Source: Rhodopseudomonas infernalis
GTDB lineage: Bacteria > Pseudomonadota > Alphaproteobacteria > Rhizobiales > Xanthobacteraceae
Direction: 5' to 3'
Assembly (NCBI RefSeq): GCF_022271405.1
Contig: NZ_JAJNAL010000011.1
Coordinates: forward strand, 1 to 64,000
Length of the DNA stretch: 64,000 nt
Positions within the stretch are counted from its first letter, which is position 1. Each line of letters starts with the position of its first letter. Below are positions 1 to 8,515 of the stretch, in pieces. The notes under the pieces are model-generated. The model ran no database searches, was not told the DNA's origin, and saw only the letters and a program-made list of their open reading frames with translations. The position numbers and the translations under genes are program-made.

Positions 1-69
1 CCGCGAGGCCGTGAGTAGCTTTAACAGTGCAAAGACGCTCGACTAACCGAAGGGCTCGGCAGCGCGGAG

Positions 70-126
70 GCGCCCCCTCACCCGACCGGCTGCGCCGGTC
101 GACCTCTCCCCGCGCGCGGGGAGAGG
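70..126. repeat. Palindromic intergenic repeat, family A (copy 1)
   Basis: The copy contains a CCCTCACCCGACC block, a short GACCGGCTGCGCCGGTC palindrome and a CCTCTCCCCGCG / CGCGGGGAGAGG inverted repeat. The same elements recur at 5416-5489 and 5560-5603, on the other side of the sulfur cluster. It looks like a REP/BIME-type element. The rest of 1-140 holds no recognisable gene. Confidence 0.8.
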
Positions 127-140
127 TTCGGATCGGCCGC

Positions 141-1148
141 TCACCGCCCCCCGAACAACTGATCCAGCTTCGCGCCCGACGCCAGGTGGTCGGCGTTCAG
201 CTTGTCCCAGCCGCCGAACTCGTCCTCGACGCGATACAGCTTCACCTCGGGGAACTTGTCCTTGAACTTTTCGACCACGGCTTTGTCGTGCACGCGATTA
301 TACGCCTTGGCCAGGATGGTCTGGCCCTCCGGTGAATACAGATATTCGAGATAAGCGGTGGCGAGTGCGCGGGTGCCGTGCTTGTCGGCGTATTTGTCGA
401 CGACTGTCACCGGGAATTCGGCCAGCAGGCTGGTCGGCGGCACCACCACTTGATACTTGTCGGCGCCAGCGAGATCGCGGATGGCGCTGGTTTCGGCCTC
501 GAAGGTGATCAGCACGTCGCCGGTCTGGCGCTCGACGAAGGTGGTCGTCGCGGCGCGGCCGCCGGTGTCGAAGACGGGGACGTTGGCGAACAGCTTCTTG
601 ATGAAAGCGTCCGCTTCGGCCTCGTTACCGTATTTATGCTTCGCGAAGGCATAGGCGGCGAGATACGTGTAGCGCGCGTTGCCTGAGGTCTTCGGATTGG
701 GGAAGATCACCTTGACGTCCGGCTTCACCAGATCGTCCCAGTCCTTGATGCCCTTCGGATTTCCGGCCCGCACCAGGAACGCCGGCAGCGAGTAGTAGGG
801 CGATGAATTATTAGGCAGCCGCTTTGCCCAGTCGGCTGGGATCAGCTTGCCCTTGTCGTGCAGCACCTGAACATCGGTCACCTGGTTGAAGGTGACGACG
901 TCGGCCTCGAGGCCTTCGAGGATCGAGCGCGCCTGCCGCGACGAGCCGCCATGCGACTGGTTGATGGTGATGTCCTGGCCGCTCTTCTGCTTCCAATAGG
1001 GCACGAACGCGGCGTTGATCTCGACATAGAGTTCCCGCGCGATGTCGTAAGAGACATTGAGCAGCGTGTTCGGCGTTTGCGCCTGAGCCGGCAGCGCAGT
1101 CGTCAATGCGCCGAGGCCGGCGAGCAGGACAAGGGCGAAACGGTTCAC
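141..1148 (-). CDS. sbp: Sulfate/thiosulfate ABC transporter periplasmic binding protein
   Basis: This 335-residue protein is the periplasmic receptor that delivers sulfate to the CysTWA importer. The N-terminus is a signal peptide ending near ALPAQAQ (residues 1-24). The mature part carries the family signatures NQSHGGSSRQARSI (about 64-77), VTFNQVTDV and FPNPKTSGNARYTYL (about 150-164), and has the usual length. The start is GTG at 1146-1148, preceded by a good AAGGAG five bases away. It is divergent from the cysG operon across 334 bp, which fits joint control by sulfur supply. The cysT, cysW and cysA genes would be expected further left, outside the window. Sbp versus CysP cannot be separated from sequence alone. 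Confidence 0.93.
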   Translation of the reverse strand: MNRFALVLLAGLGALTTALPAQAQTPNTLLNVSYDIARELYVEINAAFVPYWKQKSGQDITINQSHGGSSRQARSILEGLEADVVTFNQVTDVQVLHDKGKLIPADWAKRLPNNSSPYYSLPAFLVRAGNPKGIKDWDDLVKPDVKVIFPNPKTSGNARYTYLAAYAFAKHKYGNEAEADAFIKKLFANVPVFDTGGRAATTTFVERQTGDVLITFEAETSAIRDLAGADKYQVVVPPTSLLAEFPVTVVDKYADKHGTRALATAYLEYLYSPEGQTILAKAYNRVHDKAVVEKFKDKFPEVKLYRVEDEFGGWDKLNADHLASGAKLDQLFGGR

Positions 1149-1482
1149 GAGAACTCCTTATTGATGGCCTTGAATGACGATCAGGCGCGTGTCCGCGCGA
1201 GTAAGGCGACGGGCGTGCGCGAAAGACGCGTTTCGTGGTCAGATAGTCGAGATAACTACGAGTGTGAAGCGGGCGCCGACGGAACGTAGGCGCGCTTTCA
1301 ATGGTTGGACTCGGAGGCGCGCGAAGCGCGGAGAATGGTTGCCTCCGTTGACCCTTCGGAAGGGATAGAAATTCCCCCCTGCGCGCTGCAGGCGCAAAGG
1401 ATTGGTTTTCTTCCGGCGCGACTTGTAAGAATTCCACGTAGAAAATAATTCTGGCAGACCCGAAAGGGACAACGGAGCGGGC
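1149..1482. promoter_or_regulatory. Divergent promoter region between sbp and cysG
   Basis: These 334 bp contain no plausible gene. A candidate LysR-type site TAGT-N7-ACTA lies at 1244-1258, embedded in GATAGTC/GATAACT half-repeats about 90 bp upstream of sbp. Small hairpins (CCCTTC-GG-GAAGGG-like near 1350, TGCGC...GCGCA near 1380) precede cysG. A CysB-like regulator is the natural suspect, but I cannot assign it from the site. Confidence 0.35.
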
Positions 1483-2919
1483 ATGCGGTTTCTTCCGGTC
1501 TTTCTCGATCTTGCGGCAGGGCCGGTTGTGCTGGTCGGTGCCGGGGAGATGGCGCGCGCCAAATTGCGGCTGCTGCTGTCTGCCGGCGCGACGATCCGTT
1601 GGTACGTCGTTGATGGCGATCGCGACCTGTCCGGGGTGAGCGAGGCCGATCGCGCGCGCATCAGCTTTGCCGATGGTGATCCGCGCGATGCCGATCTCAG
1701 CGGCGCGATCGCGCTGCTGTGCGCGGGCGCCGGCGATCTGGCCGCGCCGCTTGCGGCCCGGGCCCGCGAGATCGGCGTGCCGGTCAACGTCATGGACGAG
1801 TTGTCGCATTCGACGTTCATCTTTCCGGCCATCGTCGATCGCGGCGATGTGGTGGTCGCGGTCGGCACCGGTGGTTCGTCGCCAGTGGTCGCACGGCGTG
1901 TCCGTGAGATGATCGAGGCCGTCGTGCCGGCCCGGATTGGCGATCTTGCCGGGCTGATCGGACGCTGGCGTCATCCTATGAAGGAGCGCCTCCCCGAATT
2001 CCCGCTGCGCCGCCGGTTCTGGGAACGCGTGGTCGACGGCCCGATCGGCGCCGCCGTGCTCGAAGGGCGAGGCACCGACGCCGAAGATCAGCTCAAGGCG
2101 ATCACCGATCCGTCCGCTTATGCGCGCGCATCCGAAACCGGCCATGCGCAAGGTCACGTCACGCTGGTCGGCGCCGGCCCCGGCGATCCGGATCTGTTGA
2201 CGATCAAGGCGCTGCGCGCGCTGCAGGATGCCGACGTCGTGTTCTACGATGAGTTGGTGTCTCCAGAGATCTTAGATCGCATCCGACGCGACGCCGCGCG
2301 CGTGCCGGTCGGCCGCCGCGTCAACAAGCCCGGCATCGGCCAGGATGCGATCAACAAATTGCTGGTCGAAGCCGCGCAGGCCGGCCAGCGCGCCGTGCGC
2401 CTGAAGGGCGGCGATCCGTTCGTGTTCGGCCGCGGCGGCGAGGAAGTGCAAGCCCTTCGTGAAGCCGGCGTGTCCTATTCGGTGGTGCCCGGCATCAGCG
2501 CCGGCTTCGGCGCCGCGGCGCAATTCGACGTGCCGCTGACCTATCGGCACGAGGCGCTGCGCATCACGTTCCTCACCGCGCACAAGGCCACGGACGCCGA
2601 GGCGGTCGACTGGTCGGCGCTGACCGACACGAAGATGACCGTCGTCGTCTATATGGGCATGAGCGCCGCGCCGACCGTCCGCGCCGGCCTCCTGCAAGCC
2701 GGTCGTTCGCCGCAGACGCCGGTCGGCGTCTTCGCGCGTGTGACGCGGCCGGATTCCAAGGCTGCGGTGGGGGTGCTGGACGATCTGCCGGCTCTGGTCG
2801 AGCAGGTCGAAGGCGGCCCGGCGATTCTGGTGATTGGCGACGTCGTCGCCCATTCGGCGCCGTGGCGCCGACAACAACTTCAACAACTCGTTTCGACCTA
2901 TCAGGTGGCCGCCGAATGA
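1483..2919 (+). CDS. cysG: Siroheme synthase (uroporphyrinogen-III C-methyltransferase / precorrin-2 dehydrogenase / ferrochelatase)
   Basis: This 478-residue fusion protein makes siroheme, the cofactor of the sulfite reductase encoded two genes downstream. Residues 1-150 form the NAD-binding dehydrogenase/ferrochelatase half (FLDLAAGPVVLVGAGEMARAK at the start). Residues about 225-470 form the SAM-dependent methyltransferase half, with VTLVGAGPGDPDLLTIKALRAL, the conserved VRLKGGDPFVFGRGGEE and VVPGISAG. The size and domain order match E. coli CysG. The ATG start follows a CGGAGCGG box. It opens an operon cysG-DUF2849-cysI-DUF934 and its stop overlaps the next start. Confidence 0.96.
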   Translation: MRFLPVFLDLAAGPVVLVGAGEMARAKLRLLLSAGATIRWYVVDGDRDLSGVSEADRARISFADGDPRDADLSGAIALLCAGAGDLAAPLAARAREIGVPVNVMDELSHSTFIFPAIVDRGDVVVAVGTGGSSPVVARRVREMIEAVVPARIGDLAGLIGRWRHPMKERLPEFPLRRRFWERVVDGPIGAAVLEGRGTDAEDQLKAITDPSAYARASETGHAQGHVTLVGAGPGDPDLLTIKALRALQDADVVFYDELVSPEILDRIRRDAARVPVGRRVNKPGIGQDAINKLLVEAAQAGQRAVRLKGGDPFVFGRGGEEVQALREAGVSYSVVPGISAGFGAAAQFDVPLTYRHEALRITFLTAHKATDAEAVDWSALTDTKMTVVVYMGMSAAPTVRAGLLQAGRSPQTPVGVFARVTRPDSKAAVGVLDDLPALVEQVEGGPAILVIGDVVAHSAPWRRQQLQQLVSTYQVAAE

Positions 2920-3230
2920 CGTCTCCGCTGCAACAGAAAATTCGGATCACCGGCCCTTCGGTCGTGACCGCCAACCGCACCTTCGACGGCGTGGTGATCT
3001 ATCGCACCGGCAAAGGCGATTGGTCGACGGATCTCGCCGACGCAGCGATCGTGCGTGAGGCCGAGCCGGCGCGCGCATTGCTCGCCGAGGCGGTTGCCGA
3101 CGATGTCGGCGCGGTTGGCGCCTACATCGCTCCGGTGAAAGTTGACGACGCCGGCACCATCACTCCCGGCAATCTGCGCGAACAGATCCGCAAGACCGGC
3201 TTGACCATCGCGCTGACCGCTCAGGCCTGA
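2916..3230 (+). CDS. DUF2849 domain protein of the sulfite-reductase operon
   Basis: This 104-residue protein of unknown function belongs to the DUF2849 family, which in alphaproteobacteria usually sits between cysG and cysI. The ATG at 2916 overlaps the cysG stop (ATGA), which fixes the start and implies translational coupling. No signal peptide or membrane segment is visible, so it is probably cytoplasmic. Its constant position suggests an accessory role in siroheme delivery or sulfite reduction, but that is inference. Only 11 bp separate it from cysI. Confidence 0.85.
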   Translation: MTSPLQQKIRITGPSVVTANRTFDGVVIYRTGKGDWSTDLADAAIVREAEPARALLAEAVADDVGAVGAYIAPVKVDDAGTITPGNLREQIRKTGLTIALTAQA

Positions 3231-3241
3231 GGCTGCTTTCA

Positions 3242-4897
3242 ATGTATGTTTATGATGATATCGACCAGACGCTGGTCAACGAACGCGTCGCCGAATTTCG
3301 CGACCAGGTGCAGCGCCGGCTCTCCGGCGAATTGACCGAGGACGAGTTCAAATCGCTCCGGCTGATGAACGGCGTCTATCTGCAATTGCACGCCTACATG
3401 TTTCGCGTCGCAATCCCTTACGGCACGCTGTCTTCCGCGCAGCTGCGCAAGCTTGCACATGTGGCGCGCAAATACGACCGGGGCTACGGCCACTTCACCA
3501 CGCGCCAGAACATCCAGTTCAACTGGATCGCGCTGAAGGATCTGCCCGACGCGCTCGCCGATCTCGCCGAAGTCGGCATCCACGCGATGCAGACCTCGGG
3601 CAACTGCACCCGCAACGTCACCGCCGACCAGTGGGCCGGTGTGGTGCCCGACGAGGTCGAAGACCCGCGGGTCTGGGCCGAGATGCTGCGTCAGCACACC
3701 TCGCTGCACCCGGAATTCTCGTTCCTGCCGCGCAAGTTCAAGTTCGCCATCACGGCGGCCGATCACGACCGCGCGGCCATCAAGGTGCACGACATCGGCC
3801 TGCGGCTGCGAAAGAACGAGCAGGGCGAGACTGGGTTCGAGGTGCTGGTCGGCGGCGGTCTCGGCCGTTCGCCGTTCATCGCCAAGACGATCAAATCGTT
3901 CGTCCCCGGCCGCGATATCCTGAGCTATGTCGAGGCGATCCTGCGCGTCTACAATCAGTACGGCCGCCGCGACAACATCTACAAGGCGCGCATCAAGATC
4001 CTGGTGCACGAGCTCGGCATCGAGAAATTCGCCGCCGAGGTCGAGCAGGCCTGGCAGCCGCTCGCCGAAGGGCCGCTGACGCTCGACGACGAGATGATCG
4101 AGGAGATCCGCTCGCGCTTCGTCTATCCGGCCTACGAGAAGCTGTCGGCTGATCCAGCCGAGCTGCGCGCTGCGGCGTCCGATCCGAAGTTCGAGGCGTG
4201 GCGCAAGAATTCTGTCGCGCCGCATCGTCAGCCCGGCTACGCCATCGTCACGCTGTCGCTGAAGCCGGTCGGCGGCCCGCCCGGCGACGCCACCGCCGAG
4301 CAGATGGATGCGATCGCCGATCTCGCCGACAAGTACTCGTTCGGCGAAATCCGCGTCGGCCACGAGCAGAACCTGGCGCTGCCGCATGTTGCGCAGCGCG
4401 ATCTGCCGGCGCTGTGGAAGGCGCTCGACGCGATCGGCGTCGCCACGCCCAACGTCAATCTGGTCAGCGACATCATCGCCTGCCCGGGGCTGGATTACTG
4501 CTCGCTCGCCAACGCCCGCTCGATCCCGATCGCGCAGGAGCTGACGCGGCGTTTCGCCAATCACGAGACCGCCAATCTGATTGGCCGGCTGCACGTCAAT
4601 ATCTCAGGCTGCATCAACGCCTGCGGCCATCACCATGTCGGCCATATCGGAATTCTCGGCGTCGAGAAGAACGATCAGGAGGTCTATCAGATCACCATCG
4701 GCGGCCGCGCTGACGAGCACGCCAAGCTCGGCGACCTGATCGGGCCGGCGGTGCCATACGCGCAGGTCGCGGACGTGGTCGAGGACATCGTCGAGGCTTA
4801 TCTGGCGTTGCGCGAGCGGCCGGAAGAGCTGTTCGTCGACACCGTCAAGCGGCTGGGCGTCGAGCCCTTCAAGGAGCGCGTCTATGCCACTCGTTAA
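3242..4897 (+). CDS. cysI: Siroheme-dependent sulfite (or nitrite) reductase, hemoprotein
   Basis: This 551-residue protein reduces sulfite to sulfide in the cytoplasm with a coupled siroheme and [4Fe-4S] centre. The ligand motifs are intact: C414-x5-C420 (CPGLDYC) and C457-x3-C461 (CINAC). The two ferredoxin-like repeats (near 60-130 and 330-400) and the TSGNCTRNVT siroheme loop (about 119-128) are present. Nitrite reductases share this fold, but the operon with cysG, DUF2849 and DUF934 beside sbp favours the sulfur role. It overlaps the next gene by 14 bp. Confidence 0.92.
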   Translation: MYVYDDIDQTLVNERVAEFRDQVQRRLSGELTEDEFKSLRLMNGVYLQLHAYMFRVAIPYGTLSSAQLRKLAHVARKYDRGYGHFTTRQNIQFNWIALKDLPDALADLAEVGIHAMQTSGNCTRNVTADQWAGVVPDEVEDPRVWAEMLRQHTSLHPEFSFLPRKFKFAITAADHDRAAIKVHDIGLRLRKNEQGETGFEVLVGGGLGRSPFIAKTIKSFVPGRDILSYVEAILRVYNQYGRRDNIYKARIKILVHELGIEKFAAEVEQAWQPLAEGPLTLDDEMIEEIRSRFVYPAYEKLSADPAELRAAASDPKFEAWRKNSVAPHRQPGYAIVTLSLKPVGGPPGDATAEQMDAIADLADKYSFGEIRVGHEQNLALPHVAQRDLPALWKALDAIGVATPNVNLVSDIIACPGLDYCSLANARSIPIAQELTRRFANHETANLIGRLHVNISGCINACGHHHVGHIGILGVEKNDQEVYQITIGGRADEHAKLGDLIGPAVPYAQVADVVEDIVEAYLALRERPEELFVDTVKRLGVEPFKERVYATR

Positions 4898-5393
4898 AAA
4901 CGGGCAGATCGTTGCCGATGAGTTCGTCACGGTCGCGGACGACGCTGAGCTGCCGGCCGACGGTGCGGTCCTGATGTCCGCGGCGCGTTTCCTCGCGGAT
5001 GCGGAGACGCTGAGCAAGGTCAATCGCCCGCTCGGCGTGGCATGGCCGAACAATCGCGACGTTGCCGAACTCGAGCCCTGGCTCGACCGGCTGGCGCTGA
5101 TCACGCTGGTCTACCCCAACTTCAGGGATGGCCGCGCCCACAGCCAGGCGCGCCGGCTGCGCGAGATCTACGGCTATCGCGGCGAATTGCGGGCCACCGG
5201 TCAGGTGCTGCGCGACCAGTTCACCTTCCTGCTGCGCAACGGCTTCGACGCCTTCGACGTCAAGAAGGACGCCGACGCCCGCGCCTTCGGCGAGGTGACG
5301 CAGCGCTACACCGAGTTCTATCAGCCGACCGGCGACGGCCACCTCAGCGCCCTGCAGCTGCGCAAGCAGCGGCACAAGGTGGCGGCGACTTAG
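4884..5393 (+). CDS. DUF934 domain protein, sulfite-reductase accessory
   Basis: This 169-residue protein is in the DUF934 family, which almost always follows cysI and usually precedes cysH in alpha- and betaproteobacteria. The conserved core LVYPNFRDGRAHSQARRLRE lies at about 71-90 and a LRNGFDAFDV segment follows. The start codon lies inside the end of cysI, so the two are translationally coupled. No catalytic motif is recognisable. Here the operon stops after this gene: a repeat cluster and then glutaminase follow, and no cysH is seen. Confidence 0.88.
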   Translation: MPLVKNGQIVADEFVTVADDAELPADGAVLMSAARFLADAETLSKVNRPLGVAWPNNRDVAELEPWLDRLALITLVYPNFRDGRAHSQARRLREIYGYRGELRATGQVLRDQFTFLLRNGFDAFDVKKDADARAFGEVTQRYTEFYQPTGDGHLSALQLRKQRHKVAAT

Positions 5394-5700
5394 CTGTCGT
5401 AAAAACAAGCACGGCCCGACCTCTCCCCGCGTGCGGGGAGAGGTCGACCGGCAGAGCGCAGCGAAGCCGGGTCGGGTGAGGGGGCGCCTCCGCGAGTCTG
5501 AGCGCTTCCAGTGATACGTCACCTGTCCAGCATCTGACGGGCGCTCGGCCCTGTGGAGACGCCCCCTCATCCCACCCTTCTCCCCGCACGCGGGGAGAAG
5601 GAGCAGACCGTGCTAGGGACGACGGTCTCACATCATCAGCCGCCTCTTGCTTCCTCTTTGAACTTGCTTTGCCGCGGACCTTGCCTTTCTCTCCGCCGTC
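5394..5700. repeat. Intergenic region with two family A palindromic repeats
   Basis: Two copies of the repeat seen at 70-126 lie here, at 5416-5489 (CCTCTCCCCGCG / CGGGGAGAGG plus GTCGGGTGAGGGGGCGCC) and 5560-5603 (GCCCCCTCATCCC then TTCTCCCCGC / GCGGGGAGAA). They are separated by 70 bp of unassigned sequence. No gene is seen. The remaining 100 bp before glsA should hold its promoter, which I cannot pick out. Confidence 0.8.
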
Positions 5701-6636
5701 ATGAACCCTGATCATCTCGACCAAATCGTCGCCGAGATCTCCGGCGAGATGGCGCAGCGCGTCGACCGTGGCGAGGTCGCGAGCTACATCCCCGAACTGG
5801 CTGGCGTCGATCCGCAGCGCTTCGGCCTCGTCGTGATCGACGCGAACGGTCATGTTGCGGCCGGCGGCGATGCCGACGTGCCGTTCTCGATCCAGAGCAT
5901 CTCCAAGGTGTTCACGCTGACGCTGGCGCTCGGCAAATCGGGCGATCGCGTGTGGCGGCGGGTCGGGCGCGAACCCTCAGGCTCGGCCTTCAATTCCATC
6001 GTGCAGCTCGAGCGTGAGCGCGGCATCCCGCGCAACCCTTTCATCAACGCCGGCGCGATCGCCGTCACCGATCTGATCCTGTCCGGCCATCTGCCGCGCG
6101 AAGCTCTCGGCGAGATCCTGCGGTTCATGCAGTTCCTGGCGGGCGACTCCTCTATCGTGATCGATGAGGCGGTGGCCGCCTCCGAGCAGCGCACCGGCTT
6201 TCGCAACGCGGCGCTCGCCAACTACATGAAGTCGTTCGGCGTGCTCGACAATCCGGTCGAGTACACGCTTGGCGTCTATTTCCATCACTGCGCGATCGCG
6301 ATGAGCTGCCGCCAGTTGGCGATGGCCGGGCGCTTCCTGGCCCATAACGGCCGTAACCCGTCGACCGGGCATAATGTCGTCTCCACCCAGCGCGCCCGCC
6401 GCATCAACGCGCTGATGCTGACCTGCGGGCACTACGACGGCTCGGGCGAATTCGCCTATCGGGTCGGCCTGCCTGGCAAAAGCGGGGTCGGGGGAGGGGT
6501 ACTGGCGGTGGCGCCGGGCAAGGCGTCGATCGCGGTGTGGTCGCCGGGGCTCGATGCCGCGGGCAATTCTCATCTCGGCCGGATCGCGCTGGAAGCGCTG
6601 ACCAAGCGGCTCGGCTGGTCGATCTTCGGCGTTTGA
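5701..6636 (+). CDS. glsA: Glutaminase A
   Basis: This 311-residue serine-dependent enzyme hydrolyses glutamine to glutamate and ammonia. It has the beta-lactamase-like fold of the family: the S-x-x-K motif in [12 protein letters not shown] (about 62-73), [10 protein letters not shown] (about 114-123), the ANYMKSFG stretch and the PGKSGVGGG loop (about 258-266). The length is normal. There is no signal peptide, so it is cytoplasmic. It lies 740 bp from glutamine synthetase, which runs the opposite reaction direction. The ATG at 5701 is the only sensible start, though no strong ribosome-binding site precedes it. Confidence 0.95.
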   Translation: MNPDHLDQIVAEISGEMAQRVDRGEVASYIPELAGVDPQRFGLVVIDANGHVAAGGDADVPFSIQSISKVFTLTLALGKSGDRVWRRVGREPSGSAFNSIVQLERERGIPRNPFINAGAIAVTDLILSGHLPREALGEILRFMQFLAGDSSIVIDEAVAASEQRTGFRNAALANYMKSFGVLDNPVEYTLGVYFHHCAIAMSCRQLAMAGRFLAHNGRNPSTGHNVVSTQRARRINALMLTCGHYDGSGEFAYRVGLPGKSGVGGGVLAVAPGKASIAVWSPGLDAAGNSHLGRIALEALTKRLGWSIFGV

Positions 6637-6664
6637 GCCGGGGACGCAGGTCCGGGCGAAATGA

Positions 6665-6692
6665 AGGGCCGAAACGTTCGCACGTCGGCCCT
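6665..6692. terminator. Hairpin between the convergent glsA and DUF2735 genes
   Basis: The perfect 8-bp arms AGGGCCGA (6665-6672) and TCGGCCCT (6685-6692) enclose a 12-base loop just after glsA. There is no clear T-run, so its role as a terminator serving one or both converging genes is inferred from position. Confidence 0.5.
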
Positions 6693-6739
6693 CTGTCAGA
6701 TCGTCTCGACGATGCCCTGAACCGGCTCAGGCTGGGAGA

Positions 6740-6916
6740 TCATTGCGGCTTTCGCGGCTGATCATCGAGCATTGCGGCTTCGTGATACCAGCTTGAGCTG
6801 GCGACCACGGCCCGGTCGACGATCTCGGTCGCCTTCTGTTCGCGCCGAGCCAATCCGCTGCGGCCGCCGACGGGAAATTGGTAGATTTTCGCAGATGTCT
6901 GCTCCAGGCTACTCAC
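6740..6916 (-). CDS. DUF2735 domain small protein beside glnII
   Basis: This 58-residue protein of unknown function carries the family core TSAKIYQFPVGGRSGLARRE near its N-terminus. DUF2735 genes typically sit next to glnII in Rhizobiales. I place the start at GTG 6914-6916, because AAGGAG stands six bases before it; the longer frame to 6967 has no such site. The gene is divergent from glnII and converges with glsA. The conserved neighbourhood suggests a role tied to nitrogen status. Confidence 0.75.
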   Translation of the reverse strand: MSSLEQTSAKIYQFPVGGRSGLARREQKATEIVDRAVVASSSWYHEAAMLDDQPRKPQ

Positions 6917-7379
6917 GCTGTTCTCCTTCTCTCGCTTGTTTTGCTCCGTCATGCGTCTCGATTGCACGGCTTGAGAATATTGGCCCCGCCTAGGGCGGGT
7001 GCAATATGCTCAAGGAAAAATCATCGTTTGCCCGATAAGTAGGCAAACAGGCGGATGCTTCGCCCGTAGTCATCCCGGACGGTGAGCTTCCGTGTGCGCT
7101 GCAGCGAATCCGGCTGCTGGTCCAAGTCTGCGCTCCAATCGTTAAGATTGTTTACGAATGGCGGCCGGGTCGATTCCGGCTGGATTCCCCGGTTTTGAAC
7201 CCTAAGTGCCGCGAGGGGATCAAAGTTCCGTTCCCAGGCGTCAGCTTTTGACGGATTTGCGCCGCCAAGCCGGCTGTTGGCATGACAAATGCTTCCGTGA
7301 CAGCCGGATGTCGGCCGCCGGGTAGAGCGGTTCCGTATCCGCTTCGGGTCCCGACCCTTTGCATAACAGAGAGAACCGC
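6917..7379. promoter_or_regulatory. Regulatory region upstream of glnII
   Basis: These 463 bp carry no convincing gene. A hairpin (GTTTGCC at 7026-7032 with GGCAAAC at 7042-7048) lies midway, and a sigma-54 promoter lies 90 bp before glnII. The left end must also hold the promoter of the divergent DUF2735 gene. I found no clear NtrC dyad, though partial GCGCC/GGC sequences precede the -24 box. Confidence 0.5.
7277..7294 (+). promoter_or_regulatory. Sigma-54 (-24/-12) promoter of glnII
   Basis: The sequence TTGGCATGACAAATGCTT has GG at 7279-7280 and GC at 7291-7292, exactly ten bases apart, as sigma-54 RNA polymerase requires. It matches the TGGCAC-N5-TTGC consensus at most positions. It lies about 90 bp before the glnII start, and glnII is a known NtrC/RpoN target in rhizobia. 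Confidence 0.75.
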
Positions 7380-8414
7380 ATGACCAAGTACAAGCTCGAG
7401 TACATCTGGCTCGACGGCTATACGCCGGTGCCGAACCTGCGCGGCAAAACGCAGATCAAGGAATTCGAAGTCTATCCGACGCTCGAGCAACTGCCGCTGT
7501 GGGGTTTCGACGGCTCCTCGACCAATCAGGCCGAAGGCCGCAGCTCGGATTGCGTGCTCAAGCCGGTCGCGATGTTCCACGACGCCACCCGCAAGAACGG
7601 CATCCTGGTGATGTGCGAAGTGATGATGCCCGACGGCGTTACCCCGCATGCCAGCAACACCCGCGCCACCATCCTGGACGATGAGGGCGCCTGGTTCGGC
7701 TTCGAGCAGGAGTACTTCTTCTACAAGGACGGCCGTCCGCTCGGCTTCCCGGAGGCCGGCTATCCGGCGCCGCAGGGTCCTTACTACACCGGCGTCGGCT
7801 TCAAGAACGTCGGCGGCGTCGCCCGAAAGATCGTCGAAGAGCATCTCGACCTCTGCCTCGCGGCCGGCATCAACCACGAAGGCATCAACGCCGAAGTGGC
7901 GAAGGGCCAGTGGGAATTCCAGATCTTCGGCAAGGGCTCGAAGACCGCCGCCGACCAGATGTGGATGGCGCGCTATCTGATGCTGCGCCTGTGCGAAAGC
8001 TACGGCATCGACATCGAATGGCACTGCAAGCCGCTCGGCGACACCGACTGGAACGGCTCGGGCATGCACGCGAACTTCTCGACCAAGTTCATGCGCGAAG
8101 TCGGCGGCAAGGATTACTTCGAATCGCTGATGAAGCAGTTCGAGACCAACCTGCACGACCACATCGCAGTGTATGGTCCGGACAACCACATGCGCCTGAC
8201 CGGCAAGCACGAAACCGCGCCGTGGAACAAGTTCTCCTACGGTGTGGCCGATCGCGGCGCCTCGATCCGCGTGCCGCACTCGTTCGTCAACAACGGCTAC
8301 AAGGGCTATCTGGAAGATCGCCGCCCGAACTCCATGGGTGACCCCTACCAGATCGCTTCGCAGATCCTGAAGACGATTTCGGAAGTCCCCACCTCGAAGG
8401 CCGCTGCGGCCTGA
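7380..8414 (+). CDS. glnII: Glutamine synthetase, type II (eukaryote-like)
   Basis: This 344-residue ATP-dependent ligase joins ammonia to glutamate in the cytoplasm. Its length and the motifs LEYIWLDGYTPVPNLRGKT (residues about 6-24), WGFDGSSTNQAEG, DDEGAWFGFEQEYF, GINHEGINAEV and NDNHMRLTGKHET-like GPDNHMRLTGKHE identify the short type II form rather than GlnA (about 470 residues). The ATG at 7380 matches the family start; a weak GAGAAC box precedes it. The sigma-54 promoter indicates induction under nitrogen limitation. Type II enzymes lack the adenylylation site used to control GlnA. Confidence 0.97.
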   Translation: MTKYKLEYIWLDGYTPVPNLRGKTQIKEFEVYPTLEQLPLWGFDGSSTNQAEGRSSDCVLKPVAMFHDATRKNGILVMCEVMMPDGVTPHASNTRATILDDEGAWFGFEQEYFFYKDGRPLGFPEAGYPAPQGPYYTGVGFKNVGGVARKIVEEHLDLCLAAGINHEGINAEVAKGQWEFQIFGKGSKTAADQMWMARYLMLRLCESYGIDIEWHCKPLGDTDWNGSGMHANFSTKFMREVGGKDYFESLMKQFETNLHDHIAVYGPDNHMRLTGKHETAPWNKFSYGVADRGASIRVPHSFVNNGYKGYLEDRRPNSMGDPYQIASQILKTISEVPTSKAAAA

Positions 8415-8460
8415 TGAAGCCTTGACCACGCGAGCGCCTCCTCCTCCAGGGCGCCCGCAG

Positions 8461-8495
8461 ACGGCCCGGACGAAAGTCCGGGCCGTTGTCGTTTG
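8461..8495 (+). terminator. Rho-independent-like terminator of glnII
   Basis: A perfect 11-bp stem (ACGGCCCGGAC at 8461-8471 with GTCCGGGCCGT at 8476-8486) is closed by a GAAA tetraloop and followed by the T-rich TGTCGTTT. It lies 46 bp after the glnII stop. Confidence 0.8.
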
Positions 8496-8515
8496 GGGGA
8501 GAGCCGCCGCAGAAA

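Noticed and set aside
811-2157. Minus-strand frame of 448 codons across the sbp/cysG promoter region
   Set aside because: It overlaps two clear genes and the intergenic region, and no part resembles a protein family.
3239-4594. Minus-strand frame of 451 codons opposite cysI
   Set aside because: Shadow of cysI, which has intact siroheme and iron-sulfur motifs.
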